From NCBI GenBank assembly GCA_032173965.1, contig CM063288.1, positions 12,876,501 through 12,940,500 on the forward strand: a DNA stretch of 64,000 nucleotides. The letters run 5' to 3'. The notes below the pieces were generated by a model. That model searched no databases. It saw only the letters and a list, made by a program, of their open reading frames with translations, and was not told the origin of the DNA. Positions 26,180 through 39,140 of this stretch are shown one piece after another (positions within the stretch are counted from its first letter, which is position 1; every line of letters begins with the position of its first letter). Position numbers and translations under genes: made by a program. The stretch is from Sitta carolinensis (Eukaryota; Chordata; Aves; Passeriformes; Sittidae).

Positions 26180-29049
26180 TAGCATCTGTTTTTTTCTTGA
26201 GGATAATCTTTTCTAGGCAGTCCTGTCTTTTCAGTTTTTCCCTTGTCTTTATGTTCCAGAAGTCAGACTGGTGACATAATAGGATGTGACTTATTTTTAA
26301 AGGCAATAAGCTGTCGTCTCAAGTGTAGGAAAGGATGTGACAAGTCTTTAAGTTCAGCTTTATAGCAGGGAAATGTCAAAATTTACCGCTTATTGGGCAG
26401 TACTGACGAGTCCAACTTCTCAGCACTGCTTTAGTAGAGTGAAGTTCATGAGCAGTTAGCACATCTTAGATCTGTGCAAGGCTCAGCTTACTTCCCTCCT
26501 TTTGTTATCTCAGCCTGCTGAAGTAATTTGCATTGTGAACCTTCAGTAAACTTTTCATGACTGCCATAATTATTGGTGGCTGCTTTGTTCACAACTCTGT
26601 GCATTCACTGTAGAGCATTTGTAATACCAGCATCCAGGCTTATTCACATTTCCAACCCAATTTTCACTGAGTCAAAATACCAACCCCTAGTTCAACTGAA
26701 TTTGTCTAGTGCCCCATTAAGCCTGTTTTTGCACTTGCTTTTAGCTTAATCAGTTCACTGAACTTCAGCTCCTGTATTCACAAGACCGTAGTACTTTTGC
26801 CACTGAGGTATTGGAAAGGAAGAATTAAGGGGTAGGTGTCCTGGGAAGAAAGATTTCCACTGTAAATCTGTAGTCCAGGATTAGGCTTCCATCTTCGAGA
26901 TCCAGATAAGTTTGTATCTATTAACACATAATTTAAAGGTATCCTGAATATTAATATACCATTTAGACAAAAATTCATTTCCACCCTTGTTCTTCATGCA
27001 TTCCAGCAGTGTTACTAGTTCTGTGATACAAACCCCAATACAGGTTTGTTACTAAATGCTCTCTGTACAGTATCCAGTTCTTGTATTTGCACTTGCAGAA
27101 GACTTATGGAAAATATCACTGAAAAGAATTCAAGGAAGCAGAGGGAAATTTGTAGAGGCAGTTGAGGGGCCATTTAAATTACCAGGGATAATTATTTAAA
27201 CTATAGGAAAACATCTGATAGCAGAGTGAAGAAAGAATATCAGTTTTAATCAGAAAGGATAACTAGACCTAGCAATGAAAAGTGAACACTGCGCAGCATC
27301 AGTATTGAAAAAGAAGCAGTTTTCTAGGACTAAGTGTAAATTTAATGTTTATTGGGTAAGATTTCAGGCTTGCAATCATTCTTGCCTTTAAAACAAAAAG
27401 AGATTTTTTATATACTGTTCATGCAAGGTAATGCATTGTCATCTATTTGAACACATTTTCTGGTGAGGAAAAGCATTGTCTATTTTTCTGGAATGGTAAT
27501 CCTTTCTGTCCTTAGAAAGCATAAATACATTTCACATCCCCCTCAGTAATGGGGGGAGGTGGAAAGGAAGTTGGGGAGAGCAGCTTGTAGAAGCCCAGTT
27601 GAATTGCTTGGTTTTCCCTCAGCAAAATTATCAGTATTATGAGCATTTTAAGATTGCTTTGGATACCCTTTCTGCTTTCTATTCTAGAGAAGACCAGACT
27701 AGAAAGTTTTTCCTCCCATATTTTTCATAAGAAAGGCATTCTGCTGTTTGTTGATTTTTCATTTCCATGTTCTCTGAAGCAAGGAGCACGTGTCTGATGG
27801 GAATAGTTCCGTGATACTTCCAACACTAATCTGCTCTGTGTGGATAGCATGCAAATTTTAATTACATTAAATAATCACAGGTCTTAAAAATTAAAGCAAG
27901 AGGGTTCAGTACTGGGGAATCTGGGTAAAATGACCTCTGAAATACTCCAGTAACTTTGTGTCACTTTTTAAGTGATGTGATGAAATAGACTTTTCTGGTC
28001 GTGGTATATGAAAAAACGAGTCTTTTCTTGTTTCAGTCTAAAGGTGCACTTTGTTTGATTTGCATTTTAAAGGCTTACTTGTTGATTATACCAGGCTTTT
28101 GAAGCAGCATGGAAAATGGAGTTTGTAGCAGCAAGCAACTGATTGGCAACGTGATATGATTCTGCCATTTGCACATCACTTAAAGGGTTCACAGCTTCAA
28201 AATCACTTTAAGATGTGAAGCTTTAAAAATTGATTTTGTCATGTTTTAAACTAAAGAGAAAATAACACTGCTTTTTAACAAGCATCTTCAATGTGCTCAA
28301 CGATGGTTTATCTGTATTCTGTCTTATGACTTGCACACAAGAGAATTTTGTAGAAGAATGAGGTAGGCAGGGGGAAGACAAGACAAAAAGCTTTAAGCAA
28401 TTAAGGTAGGGAAGGATAAGAGCTGGATCAGATTTTTATCAGCTGTGACTACAGGAATAATAAAGGAATTCATGTTCTCCTTGAAACCCATGAAGATACT
28501 GGAAAGCCAAAACAGTTGGGAAAGTGATGGAAAGGAGTGTATTCTATGGATAACTATAGACATCTCCCTTTTTGTTTTTCAGACGAATATGGCAAATTTA
28601 CCAGTTATAGTGGTTGACTTTGAAATAACTTCAAATCTGTATTTTAAAGAGACTTAGATAGAAAAAAAAAGTGGGTTTTTTTTTCATTTTTATAAATAAA
28701 TAAATACATATCCACATCTGAAGTCATAATTAGCAGCAAATTCTGGGGCTATTAATTTCTCTAAGACAACTTATTTGCCCCAGATTTCCTGCTGTTTTAC
28801 TTTGCTTCTCCTGAGACATATTATCTCCTTTTTTTTTGTATTTCAGTAGTTCTGAGACTACAATTAAAGTGAGGTTGTCCTTGCTGTCAGTTTTATGCAA
28901 ACACAGTAAGAGACACTTTGGATCCAAAGAAATTATATTGAAAAAGCTGAAAATCTGTAGATTTAGGAAGAAAAAAATCCAAAAAGGGTAATTTTTTTAC
29001 TACCATAATAAAAAATCAGATTTTTAAAAAATTTATTAGTACATAAATT

Positions 29050-29072
29050 AAAAAAAAAAAAAAAAAAAAAAA
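29050..29072 (+). repeat. Poly(A) tract, 23 bases
   Basis: Uninterrupted run of 23 A. An AATAAA occurs some 40 bases upstream in very AT-rich sequence, which is weak evidence for a retroposed 3' end because the motif is common in such composition. No source gene or duplicated target site was found. Confidence 0.85.
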
Positions 29073-32000
29073 GATGATTTTTTTTCTTTTTATGTTCTAA
29101 AGATTATTCCAACTTTCATCTTTTGTTTCACCCAAAGCCCCAAATCAATTAAATATCAGCTAACTACCTTAGGTCAATTAAAGGCCCGCAGCCTCATTTC
29201 CTGCAAATTAAGTCCTTCTAAAAGCTCAAAGACGCTGTGACAAACTTGAATATTCCATAATTTAACTGTTGTGCACATCCATTTTCACAGACTCTGTAAG
29301 AATATGAGCAGTTCACGCTTGTAAACAACCCCTGTATTTTATCTGAAGACCTGACTGAAAAAGTGCAGAACTTCCAGTCAGTTAGACACAAATGAAACCC
29401 CGTGTCTCCATATAGATCTTTATGCATTCTTTAGCTGGCAGTTCTCCACTCGAGCTCTCTGTAAATTGTCCTGATGAACTGTAACTCGCCAATGCCAGAA
29501 GAGGTAGCGCAGTGTAGGAATGGACAGAAGGGACACTTGTGCAGGAGGCATGAATGTCCAGAAAGCAGAGAAACAAGGAAGCATTGATATTTCTGTGAGG
29601 ATAAAGATTTTGTTTTCACCCAGTCCACTTTGATAATTTTCCTTATTAGCAGTTTCCTTTTTCCATCAGAAGCCATACCTGACCACCCTCTCTACAATCT
29701 GAAAGACAGGAATCTATGTAAAAAGGAAATGGCCTTCATGAAGCCTTGAATGTCTTTCCAACAACTTCCTGCTTGATCACAACAGCTTGGATTATCTGGC
29801 TTCCTGAAGCCATATCCAAAGAATATTCAAGTGTGTCTTGTAATATTTGACAAAAGTATTGGTTTTTATGCAGGAAGTGTCTTGGCAGATTTCTGGGTCT
29901 GATTTATAGGATAAAGCAGCTATAGACCAGCAGGGTGTGTTCTTTACTCCTGACAGTTGCAATAATCTGGGTCAGCATTTCTGTTTGACACAACTCATCA
30001 TTCATGTAGTTATAGAGTCAAGAGTTTTGTGTGTAAAGGAACCCTGTAGTGCCCCAAGGATTATTGAAGTCATGTGGCACAGCAGGAAAGGGGTACTGGG
30101 AAGTTGGGTCTCTGCTGTGTGGTAAGGACTCAGTGTGGTAAGAAGAAATGAACTATGGTCAGGGTATCCCATGATCATTAAAAATCCTTTGCTTTTCACC
30201 ACAGGTAGGAAAACTAACCATAGGATTCTGGCCAAATTCCAGTTTAAGTAACTGCAATGAATTCAGCTTTAATTCCTTTTGTGGTTTCAGATGATTCATC
30301 ATAGTAGTTTTCACTCCTGTAGTAATGATGGAGAGACAGGTTATATGTATATAACAGCACCTGTCCTACCTTACCCTTTTTCTTCAGTAAGGTGGGCTTT
30401 GGAGAGTCACTTCTAGGAAAGAGTGACCTCCTGTGCCTCCTAATATGAGCTGGATGGGACCTAATGATCACATGGGGAGAATTCTTCCGTGCAAAAACAA
30501 AGGATATTTTCACATGTAATTTAAGACAAGGCAATGCAATGAAATACAGGATATTTACACATTCAGATGTGTGATTTAGGTTCACAGTGCCAAATGCAGT
30601 GAGGAATCACATATATCTGACAAATTATGGCACAGTGCTCATGCTCTGCAAGATACATCTCTCCTTCCCTCTTCTTTTGATGAGTCTTTCTGGGATAACC
30701 CCTTTGCAATTTCATTCCCTTGAGCTGACTTTTTCTCATCATCTAGTCCAGTTTTGAAGTTCACACACTTGTTTCTTGGGTTATGGCTTTGGCAATGTGA
30801 AGAGCAAGATATGAAAATATCCATAAGACCCTTTTTCCTGTGATACAGAAATCCCATCTAGATGGAGAAAGTCTATGCAGAAGAGACCTAATATATTCTA
30901 CATCTTAGAAATGTGTTCATAAAACATCTCAATATTCTTTAAAGTTAATCTTAAAAGATAAAAGTTGTATCTACTCTTCCAAATCCTACTTGCAGAAAGA
31001 TGGCCAGATAAGAGCTGAGAGTATTGTCCCCAGTTCAAAAGCCCCTACTGCCTATGTCTTAGTATATCTAAACACAAAATTATACCTCTTTAGAATCTCA
31101 CAGGTTTAGTCATTCTGGCCTATTTTTATTCCCATCCTTCATTTTCACAATAACATGTAATGAAAAACTCATTTTTTAATTAATAAAGAAGCAAAAAGAT
31201 AAAAAAAAATCACTGTGGTAACGGAAGATTAGATTTTGCTGTTTTATTTAATTTATAATCCTGAAGGTACTGAATTGAATTAATCTGAATTCCATTACTT
31301 TACATTTTCTATAGCTATTCTAATTTACACCAGAAGACAATCTTGAATAATTTATAACACATGTATTTAAACAACTTAAAAATGTAGTAAGCAGTGTATT
31401 TAAGAAGTGATATGCAAGAGTTTTTGCAGGTCCTACCCTTTAACCTTTGCAGAATTGTTTCAAGTGCTTGTTGTTTTGCCTTATATGATTTTTAAAATTT
31501 ATTTTATGTATGGGAGCCTGAAAGTATGTTAATAGGAGAGACATTATTGCATTTTATATACACTAACACACACTGAACAGTGAAAAGCTGAAGTGAAATG
31601 AAACTTTAGACCCCCTTACGCATTGTTCTGAGTCTGCTGCAATATGAGCCATAATGATTGGTGAAACATAATACTGCATTCATGATTGGTAAACTCATAG
31701 AATAGACAGTTTTTCACAAATAGGTCTGAAACACATTCAACATCACCAAGGATATTATTTGTTGATGTACATTCTCTTTTGTTTTATGATGATTTTAATT
31801 AACTGCTCTTGTAACTCTGTATTCTTCATGTGCTCCTCAGGAGTAATGGACCCGGTGTTATTATTTCTTACAGACATATAAATCATCAGATTTTTCCACA
31901 GAATTTATTACTTGGGAGATACATTCCTGTACCTGGCTTTTTGGGTGTCTTTTTTAAAAAACGCTGGGTTTGACTGCAGTCCAGAATAGGATGCTGACTA

Positions 32001-32227
32001 CAGTAAGAAATCCCATTTGTCCTATTTCTCATCCCATTGCCTATAGTTCTGCCTATTTTTGCAAGACCATTCAAGTTCCAGGCTTTTGCTGCACTGCTGG
32101 GGAAGAAAACATTTGTGTGTCTTTAGTTTAAAGTCTTGCGGAATACATGGGGAGGAGGATTACTTCTATCAGCAGATTTACCTAGGACTGCTTCTGAGGG
32201 CTTGAATTCTCAGTGACTCTCAGTGGC

Positions 32228-32250
32228 ATTTGCTGATTTAATCAGCAAAT
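32228..32250. repeat. Perfect inverted repeat, 10-bp arms
   Basis: Arms 32228-32237 and 32241-32250 are perfect reverse complements (ATTTGCTGAT / ATCAGCAAAT) around a 3-base spacer. It could be a dimeric transcription-factor site or chance; no neighbouring feature helps decide. Confidence 0.9.
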
Positions 32251-34296
32251 ATACAGGTTGAAAAATTCAGCTGAGTTCCTTTAGTCACTAAGTGGAAGGA
32301 ACTGCTTGCTTCCTCTCTATAGAATTTTAGAGGTTTATGAATTGATCAGGGTTTTTTACCTCTAGCCAAGATGGGAAGAGCTTGTATGTCCTTGAAAGGC
32401 ATAACAACAATCAGTTATCAGGGGTATAATAATTTCTTGTCCTTCCAAAATACTTCTGTCTCTTTTTGTCTCTTTTGGCAGCATGGTACAATCTAATTTC
32501 AGCACTCTCTACAAAACAATTTGCTGTTTCATTATTCTGTTACTTACAGCAGATATGTAGCTGCATTCACATACACCATATGAGAGATTTCTAAATGATA
32601 TTGTTATTATCTCTGTTATTATTGAAAGAATTTGGAGGATGTCAGAAAACTGTCAAATCCTGTGGAGTCAAACTGCTCTGAATAAATAAGGAATGGAACC
32701 TGCTTACGAAAGATTAAATACTGCTCATCAGCAACAGTAGTTAAGTAAAAGAAATAGTGTCAGACCTCCTTGCTGTCTCAGCGATTTCTGACCACATATA
32801 AAGGTTATTAATTTCCAGAAGGAGGAGGAAGACACTTCTGCCAATTGGAAAGTCCTCTACTGTCCCTTGAAAATGCCTTACCCACCAAATTGTACTGAGG
32901 TTTGTAAAAATTATATAGGCAACTGTAGACAAGCTAACCAACTACAAGTGGGTATGCATTGAGTTATTGTGACATCAGGGTCTGTACAATTACTTGGCAG
33001 TAATTCTCTTCACCAGTCACAGGCTTTCCTGCAGTTTCTCTAGGTGCAGCAGCTGCTGTCATTGACCCTTATAAATTTGCTTCCTGTTTGTGTTTCCCCC
33101 TTGGATGTGGTAGGAATGAGTGATTCCGCAGATTTGGGGGCCTCCTTTCATGCCTGTCTCTACAGTTGTATGTGTAGATGTGTGTATGTATGCTTTTGTG
33201 AATGTGTGGAGCCAGGAGCATGGACACACCACACACATAAGTTTTACAGGCTAAAAAATACTTCACAAAGGGACATATTATTGGGAGAACAGATTTTTGT
33301 GTGGTAGCATTTTTATGCATTTGCTGATGCATATCATTCCAGTCTAGATAGAATCTTTTTCTCCTCTTTGGATTGTTTTCCATTTTTTTTGTTTTTTTTT
33401 TCTAAAGGCCTGAGCAGAGGGAGCATTACCAGAGCTGGAGTTCTACTGGGATCTTTCAGAATAGTTTGGAGTTATATAGTGAGAGGATAAATTACAACTC
33501 ATAATTTTTTGATTGACTGGAGGAAGCTATTTCAACTGATAAACAACTAAGAAACTTTTGCTGCCAGAGATCCACATAGCCTTTGCTACAAGAATTGCTC
33601 TTAAATTTCTCTTCTGGCTAATGCAATCCTAGAAACTGAAAAGAAATAGAACAGAAATAGGCAGCATGGCTTTATGTACCATATCACAACCTAAGAAACT
33701 CATCTATGGCGAGATCAGATTTTCACAATATAGAAATTTATTGTCAATTGTAACATAGAAAAGCTAGTAACACTGTCAATCAGTTCTAAATCATGGCTAG
33801 ACCTCTGCTGGAATTTAAAATCCGTGTTCCAGGTATATCAGTGATGTAACATCCCTATGTAACATGGTGTCCTAATATAAACAGAAATTGTTAAAAAAAG
33901 GTGTGATTTTACATCTGTTGTCAACTGCCTCCAAGTGAAAACGTACAGCTATCTGAGAAGATACACTCAAGCTCTCTGTTTTGAACCTGGAAGCCAACTA
34001 TTTGTTCTGTTGAAAGTCTTTCTGGAATATGAATCTGGTGAGTCTGATGTCTGCATGGCAAGAAAAATGTGTATTTGCACTGAAGAGGTTAATTGCGGGA
34101 TAATTTTTAAAATTAATTGAGGCGAAGAAAATTTGAGAAACCTTACTGAATTCTAGAAGGATTCTAGCAAGAGGTAATGTTGTTTAGAGAGCAGCAATTT
34201 AATCAGAATTTAATATTCCACTCTAAAATGTCTTTATGGTGATTTAATTTGTCTGAATATCTCTCTGCAGACAATCTCTTAAACATATATATGGCT

Positions 34297-34400
34297 CATA
34301 GCACCCATGACATCTGAGCACTGTACACTTCCTCTGTGATATGGCGAAGTGCTATCATTACAATTTTCAGACAGAGCAACAAGGCACAGAGGATCCTATT
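34297..34400 (+). mobile_element. Possible ancient amniote LINE (CR1/L3-type) or MIR-like remnant
   Basis: The order of short motifs recalls old amniote repeats: a 'catctgagcactgtaca' segment at 34311-34326, a 'cctctgtga' segment at 34331-34339, a 'tgctatcattacaattttcagac' segment at about 34350-34372, then 'aaggcacagagg' at 34381-34392. In those families the matching pieces run 'ctgagcac...tgtgaggtaggtaagt...ttacagat...gaggcacagag'. The match is from memory and strongly diverged, so it is tentative. A repeat library search would settle it. Confidence 0.45.
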
Positions 34401-34541
34401 TGCAAAGATATTGGTGCACTCAGTGAGGACAATAGGGTGTTGTAACTCTTTCCAAAACAGTATTTTCTGTCCAACTATTTCAAATGTTTGTCCCATCCTT
34501 AATCAAGACTCACGTGCTTTTCCACGATACTTCATTTTCAG

Positions 34542-34587
34542 TATTATTATATGTGCATCTGATATATTATTATATGTACATCTGATG
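34542..34587. repeat. 23-bp tandem duplication, two copies
   Basis: Copy 1 is 34542-34564 and copy 2 is 34565-34587. Both read TATTATTATATGT, then G or A, then CATCTGAT; they differ at that internal base and at the last base. A local duplication lying about 140 bases past the possible ancient repeat. Confidence 0.9.
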
Positions 34588-35328
34588 CTGAGATTTCTCT
34601 ACACTGCTCCTGACAAATGCAAATCTGAATCCTCTGTTAAGGCCAAGATTGCCCTTCCTTGAAAGTACAAAAAAGTAGAGTGTGTGTTGTGGGGCCATCC
34701 CAGCCCACTCTCTGGAGATAACTGCAAGCTTAGAGACTTTTAGTGACATAATTTGGATTCAAGCTACCAAAATGGTCCAACATGGTGATAGCTATGCCTA
34801 CTATGGTTTTGTCCATCACCAAATATCCTGACATTAGCTCTTTTAAGTCCTAATTCAGACGTACTGAGTTAGCTGGAATCTTTGTTAGCCTTACCTATGG
34901 CATTATTAATACAAAGAACTAGTTATTGCCTTCTTCATGACTCCCTCCAGTCTTCACCTCATTCTACTCAAATCTTACAAGAAGCGTGAGTTCCAGGGAG
35001 GTAGGAGAGAAGTACCTTTCTACTTGAACGTGAGAATTTTCATCTACTATATAAATTATGATGTTTTTGACAATTAAGACAATAATAAAAGCAAAGCAAT
35101 GGAAACAGACTCAAAATTATTTTTTTTTCCTTTTAACAAGCCTCTTTTTCTCAAAACTGCTTATACCTCCGTGCACGGAACTATCTTTACAGAAGATTCT
35201 ATTATCAGTCTATAAATTAGGCTAGTGTTATTTTTCCTGAAAGTGATAAATTCTACAATTATGACATATAAATTGATGTTTGATTATTTCCTTCTTTACT
35301 TGAAACTAATGATTGTGGATCACCATTT

Positions 35329-35332
<4 letters not shown>

Positions 35333-35364
<32 letters not shown>
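35333..35364 (+). repeat. Poly(A) tract, 32 bases
   Basis: Uninterrupted run of 32 A. No canonical AATAAA sits 10-35 bases upstream and no matching direct repeat was found on the other side, so a retroposed origin is possible but unsupported. Confidence 0.9.
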
Positions 35365-35366
<2 letters not shown>

Positions 35367-35972
35367 GGCTGCTATTAGGCTTCAGGAACAAGCAAGTCAT
35401 CCCTTATGTAAATGTTCTGCAGCTGAAGACATAGATTAATTTAATGGCATTGCCTTCCAGTCTTTTCCACATCAGGAAACATCAGGTTATGCTTTGTTTT
35501 GAAGGCTTGGCTGTTCCACCTCCCGGTCTCAAAGGCAGAAAGCAGAATTGCCTGTTAGCAGCCCAACTAACAACACAGAACTATAAATGGTAAAAGATAA
35601 TTAACAAGAGATGGTCTAAAAAATTCATTTCAAACAAGTCCAAGCAGTGACATTTTTAACTTGTAGACATTGAGATAAAATCAACTGCATGTATTAGCTG
35701 TAGAATTAGTCATTAACATTTAAATGTAGCCACGAGGCAGAAATGAGATGTCCTGCTGGCAACAGCCGCAGGACGTTTGTACAATTCTCAAGAGTGAAAG
35801 CTGTTAATTGACAAGGAAGAAAGGCAGACTAAGGAACCTGGTAGGTGAAAATCATCTCTAGCAGATATTTGTACACAAGCAGATATACCAGACAGTTCTC
35901 TGCAATAACATAAGGTCTGCTTTAGCTGTATGGTCAGGCTTTAGCATAGACTGCTGCATCCTGCCATTTGGG

Positions 35973-35993
35973 CTGTTGGGGTCACCCCGACAG
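35973..35993. repeat. Short GC-rich hairpin
   Basis: CTGTTGGGG, a 3-base loop TCA, then CCCCGACAG: nine pairs including one G-T pair in the RNA sense. It sits in a stretch (about 35710-36000) somewhat richer in GC than its surroundings. No tRNA, miRNA or other RNA gene is proposed: the stem is too short. Confidence 0.8.
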
Positions 35994-38900
35994 TGTGCGG
36001 GTGGGAAAATATTCCTTTAGAAATTACGCAGGGAAACAAAAAGGAATGCATATGTACCTTCACATTCTGAGCTTTCATCTCCTTGTTTTTTCTCGTCCCG
36101 GCCTCCTTATCCTCCTCATTTACTTCCCCACACTCCTGCTGTTGTAAAAAGTCATGCCAGCTTCTGCATTCCTACACTTCAAGCATGACTGCAGAACATG
36201 TGGAAAATGCATTTTCATAGGAATTTAAGGAAAAAAGAGGCACAACATCCTCTCATGGCGACAGTTTAGTTTCTAGGCTGACACTTTGTATCCCTTTTGT
36301 GCATCAAGGCTAGAATTCCTTACAAAGGGGCATTAACATCTTTTAAAGAGAAACATTATAGTATCTGTGGTAGAAACAAGGCCATGTGCCTGAAACAGTA
36401 AGGGGTCTGCTTTTCCCAAACTTCTCCAGAGCATGAGACACACGTTAATTCTATTTTCTGTCAAGGGATGTTTTTTCAGATTAGCAGCTAGCGTCTGGGG
36501 CTTATTCTGATTTCAGTTAATTCAGAATTTAATTAGTTTGTTAAGTTTTTAGACAGAAGGATAATACAGCCATGAAATTAGACTGACGTGTAATTTTCTG
36601 ATGAGAAATTTATCACTGAATCTGAAGCCAAAAATTACTTTTTGTGGCCTGCTAAAGCTGATGTGTACAGTTGATTCATAATAAGAGAATAGAACAAATG
36701 GAGTAGAAAAGGTGAAATGTAATTCAAGTGCTTAATTTAAAACATGTTGTTAATATTTATTTTGTACATCTACAAAGAAAACCAACAGACATCTGAAATA
36801 ACATTTCATTTTTACCTGATAGATCTCAACACATCCATCAGTGAATTCTCTCTTTGTTTTTATCACACCTTTCATACCTATTAATTCTGAGGTTTGCCAG
36901 ATGAAGCCAGCCTGAACACTCACTTGATAACTGGTTATCACAGTTAATATAGAAGCAGAGTAAGTTGGTGTGCTGATAGGCCTCTATGAATGACAGAGTG
37001 AATATAATTGTAGAAGGGTAAACAATATTTACCAAACCTTTGAGGGAAATCTGTCTCTACTGAAAAGGAAAGAGCATCACCATTTGCTATTATTTAAACT
37101 AACTAGTTTAATCTTGAGAAGCATAAGTATCATTCTTCAAATCTTCTCAACTTCCTAGAATTAGACAATAAAATTTTTGTTTGGTGGTGTGGTGTTTATT
37201 TCTGGAGGCCTCTCTATGTGTGTATACACATATAAACCATCACACTCATATATATAGATGTACAGATACAGCTATATATTGGATTTTAATTTTTCCCCAT
37301 ACCACCTAGAAGTCTACTTAATTGCAAAAGGTCCCAGAATACACAGCAAAAATCGATTTGATTGGAACTCTTCAATGATTTTAATTGCAATATGGTAAGG
37401 GTACCTGGGTATGTCATTATCTTTCCCTCTCTTGCTCACTCTCAAATCCAGTGCATAGCAGAAAGAAAAATATGAAATATGAGCTGTTGTTATTATTTTT
37501 TTCAATTGTGACAAGAACTTTTATATATTCCTTTTGTACTTCTGAGTTGCAGCTAATAGGCCCCATTTTTTGTGCCTGCCAAGTGAGCCAGCAATACAAC
37601 TCTGCATTTCCAACTAAGGTCATTAAAAAAACCCCAAATCCTCTATGAGTCCTTTTAAATATTTTGTGAAGCATTTGCTAATACAGATGATTTTTGATTG
37701 CTTTAAAATATTTTCTTATGTAATCAACATAAATTTGTGGCATTTATTTGAGCTTTGATTACAGAATACCTTGTTCACAATGTTTTTTCCAATTCAGCCT
37801 CTTACACATTGCTGTCTACATCTTCAAACTTGTAAGAGATGTACACTGAGATGAAGTGACTTTTCTCATGTGAGAAGGGATTTTTTGGGATGGCTGAGAG
37901 TATACCTTAATTCTCCTTGCTTCATTTTCTATATTTTTCCCCGAAAAAATTTGCTGTATGTATGAAATAGTTTGGAAAAATAAGGCTGTTTTCCTGTCAG
38001 TCTGGTTTCTTGATGTATGTGTAGTAAACCCTCAGTCTGTTAGAATTACAGCAGATGATACAAGGAAAGTGTAATTAAATGAACAATATACACAGAAAGC
38101 TAGACTAATTATCCTGTGGTCTCTGGAAATGATTGAACCGAGGAAAAGAATACAAGATGTAGATAAGATTTTTTTTTTTCTTTTCATAAGCAGGAGTCAG
38201 GTTTATTAGTTTAGAGAATAGCACAAAGTAAACACTAGGCAAAACCAATTCTTTATGAGCTGCTTTTTCAGTATGCCTTTAGTCACCTTCCAAGATGGTT
38301 TATAATAAAGCTGAGGTTTAATTCAGTGCAGCCATAAGGATCTCTTGTGTTCAGGTGGGCTCCCACTGCTGAAATGACAGTAAATACACTCTAGAATATG
38401 TATGTTTATGCACATCACTGAGATGGGTGACCAGGTCTCAGCAGATGCAAATCATCCCACTTCTGAGGGCATCAACAGAGCTAGACCCATTTACACTACC
38501 TGCTTGTTTGGCACGTGGTGCACACTCTGGATATACAGGCAATGTCCCTGCTCATGAAATGCAGTGCGCATACAAAGATCTAGATTTTAAACAACGAATC
38601 GGCTCTTGGACCACTAGAAAATAGGTGTGTACTTGTCAGTCTAGATTATTTCAATCATCTGCTTTACAGGCCATAATCTCTGTTATCCTGACAAGGCCCA
38701 CTTGTCATCTTTTTTGACATTGTTCAGAAGGTGCTGTGGTAGTTTGTGGTAGCAAACTCTTCAGAGTGTCATAAGAGGTCATGTATGGATTGCACTGGCT
38801 TTCAGATAAAAATGATATCTTGGTAAAATGATGGGATTTCAGTGTGTCATTCATGTGAGGAAAATCCATGTTTAGAAAAATGTGAATTAAGAGTGCTTGT

Positions 38901-39122
38901 ATTCTAAACAGGCCAAACAATTTAGAAAATTTTCTTTACTAGAAGTGAGTTTTGCCTTTATTTAAGATCTTTCATTTAAGACCTTTTTGCCTAGATTTAA
39001 GGTGCAGACATTCTATTGAGTATTTAATTAGGTCATCTTGATATAGATCTATACATCCTCAGTCAAAAACTCTTCTCATCACCAAAATATTTAGTAGATA
39101 TACCTAAGAATATACTCTATAC

Positions 39123-39140
39123 TAACCCTCTGGAGGGTTA
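39123..39140. repeat. Perfect 8-bp inverted repeat
   Basis: TAACCCTC, spacer TG, GAGGGTTA. A compact, perfect palindrome with a two-base spacer. Could be chance or a protein-binding site; nothing around it is informative. Confidence 0.85.

Larger units (their letters stand above)
20894..34296. other. Unique AT-rich non-coding sequence
   Basis: No exon, RNA gene or recognisable transposon seen. Open frames on both strands are short and unremarkable, the largest being 113 codons at 30244-30585 minus. The stretch contains a purine-rich run at 21410-21439, a 31-bp tandem duplication at 23318-23379, homopolymers at 26165-26179 (A15) and 29050-29072 (A23), and a perfect inverted repeat at 32228-32250. 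The rest is unclassified. Confidence 0.6.

Noticed and set aside
28990..29072. Second retrocopy candidate ending in A23
   Set aside because: AATAAA occurs upstream but the region is almost pure A/T, so the motif is expected by chance; no coding relic or target duplication.
30735..30760. CR1-like 'catcatctagtccag' match
   Set aside because: Only about 14 bases fit; the flanks do not follow the CR1 order seen at 9261-9495.
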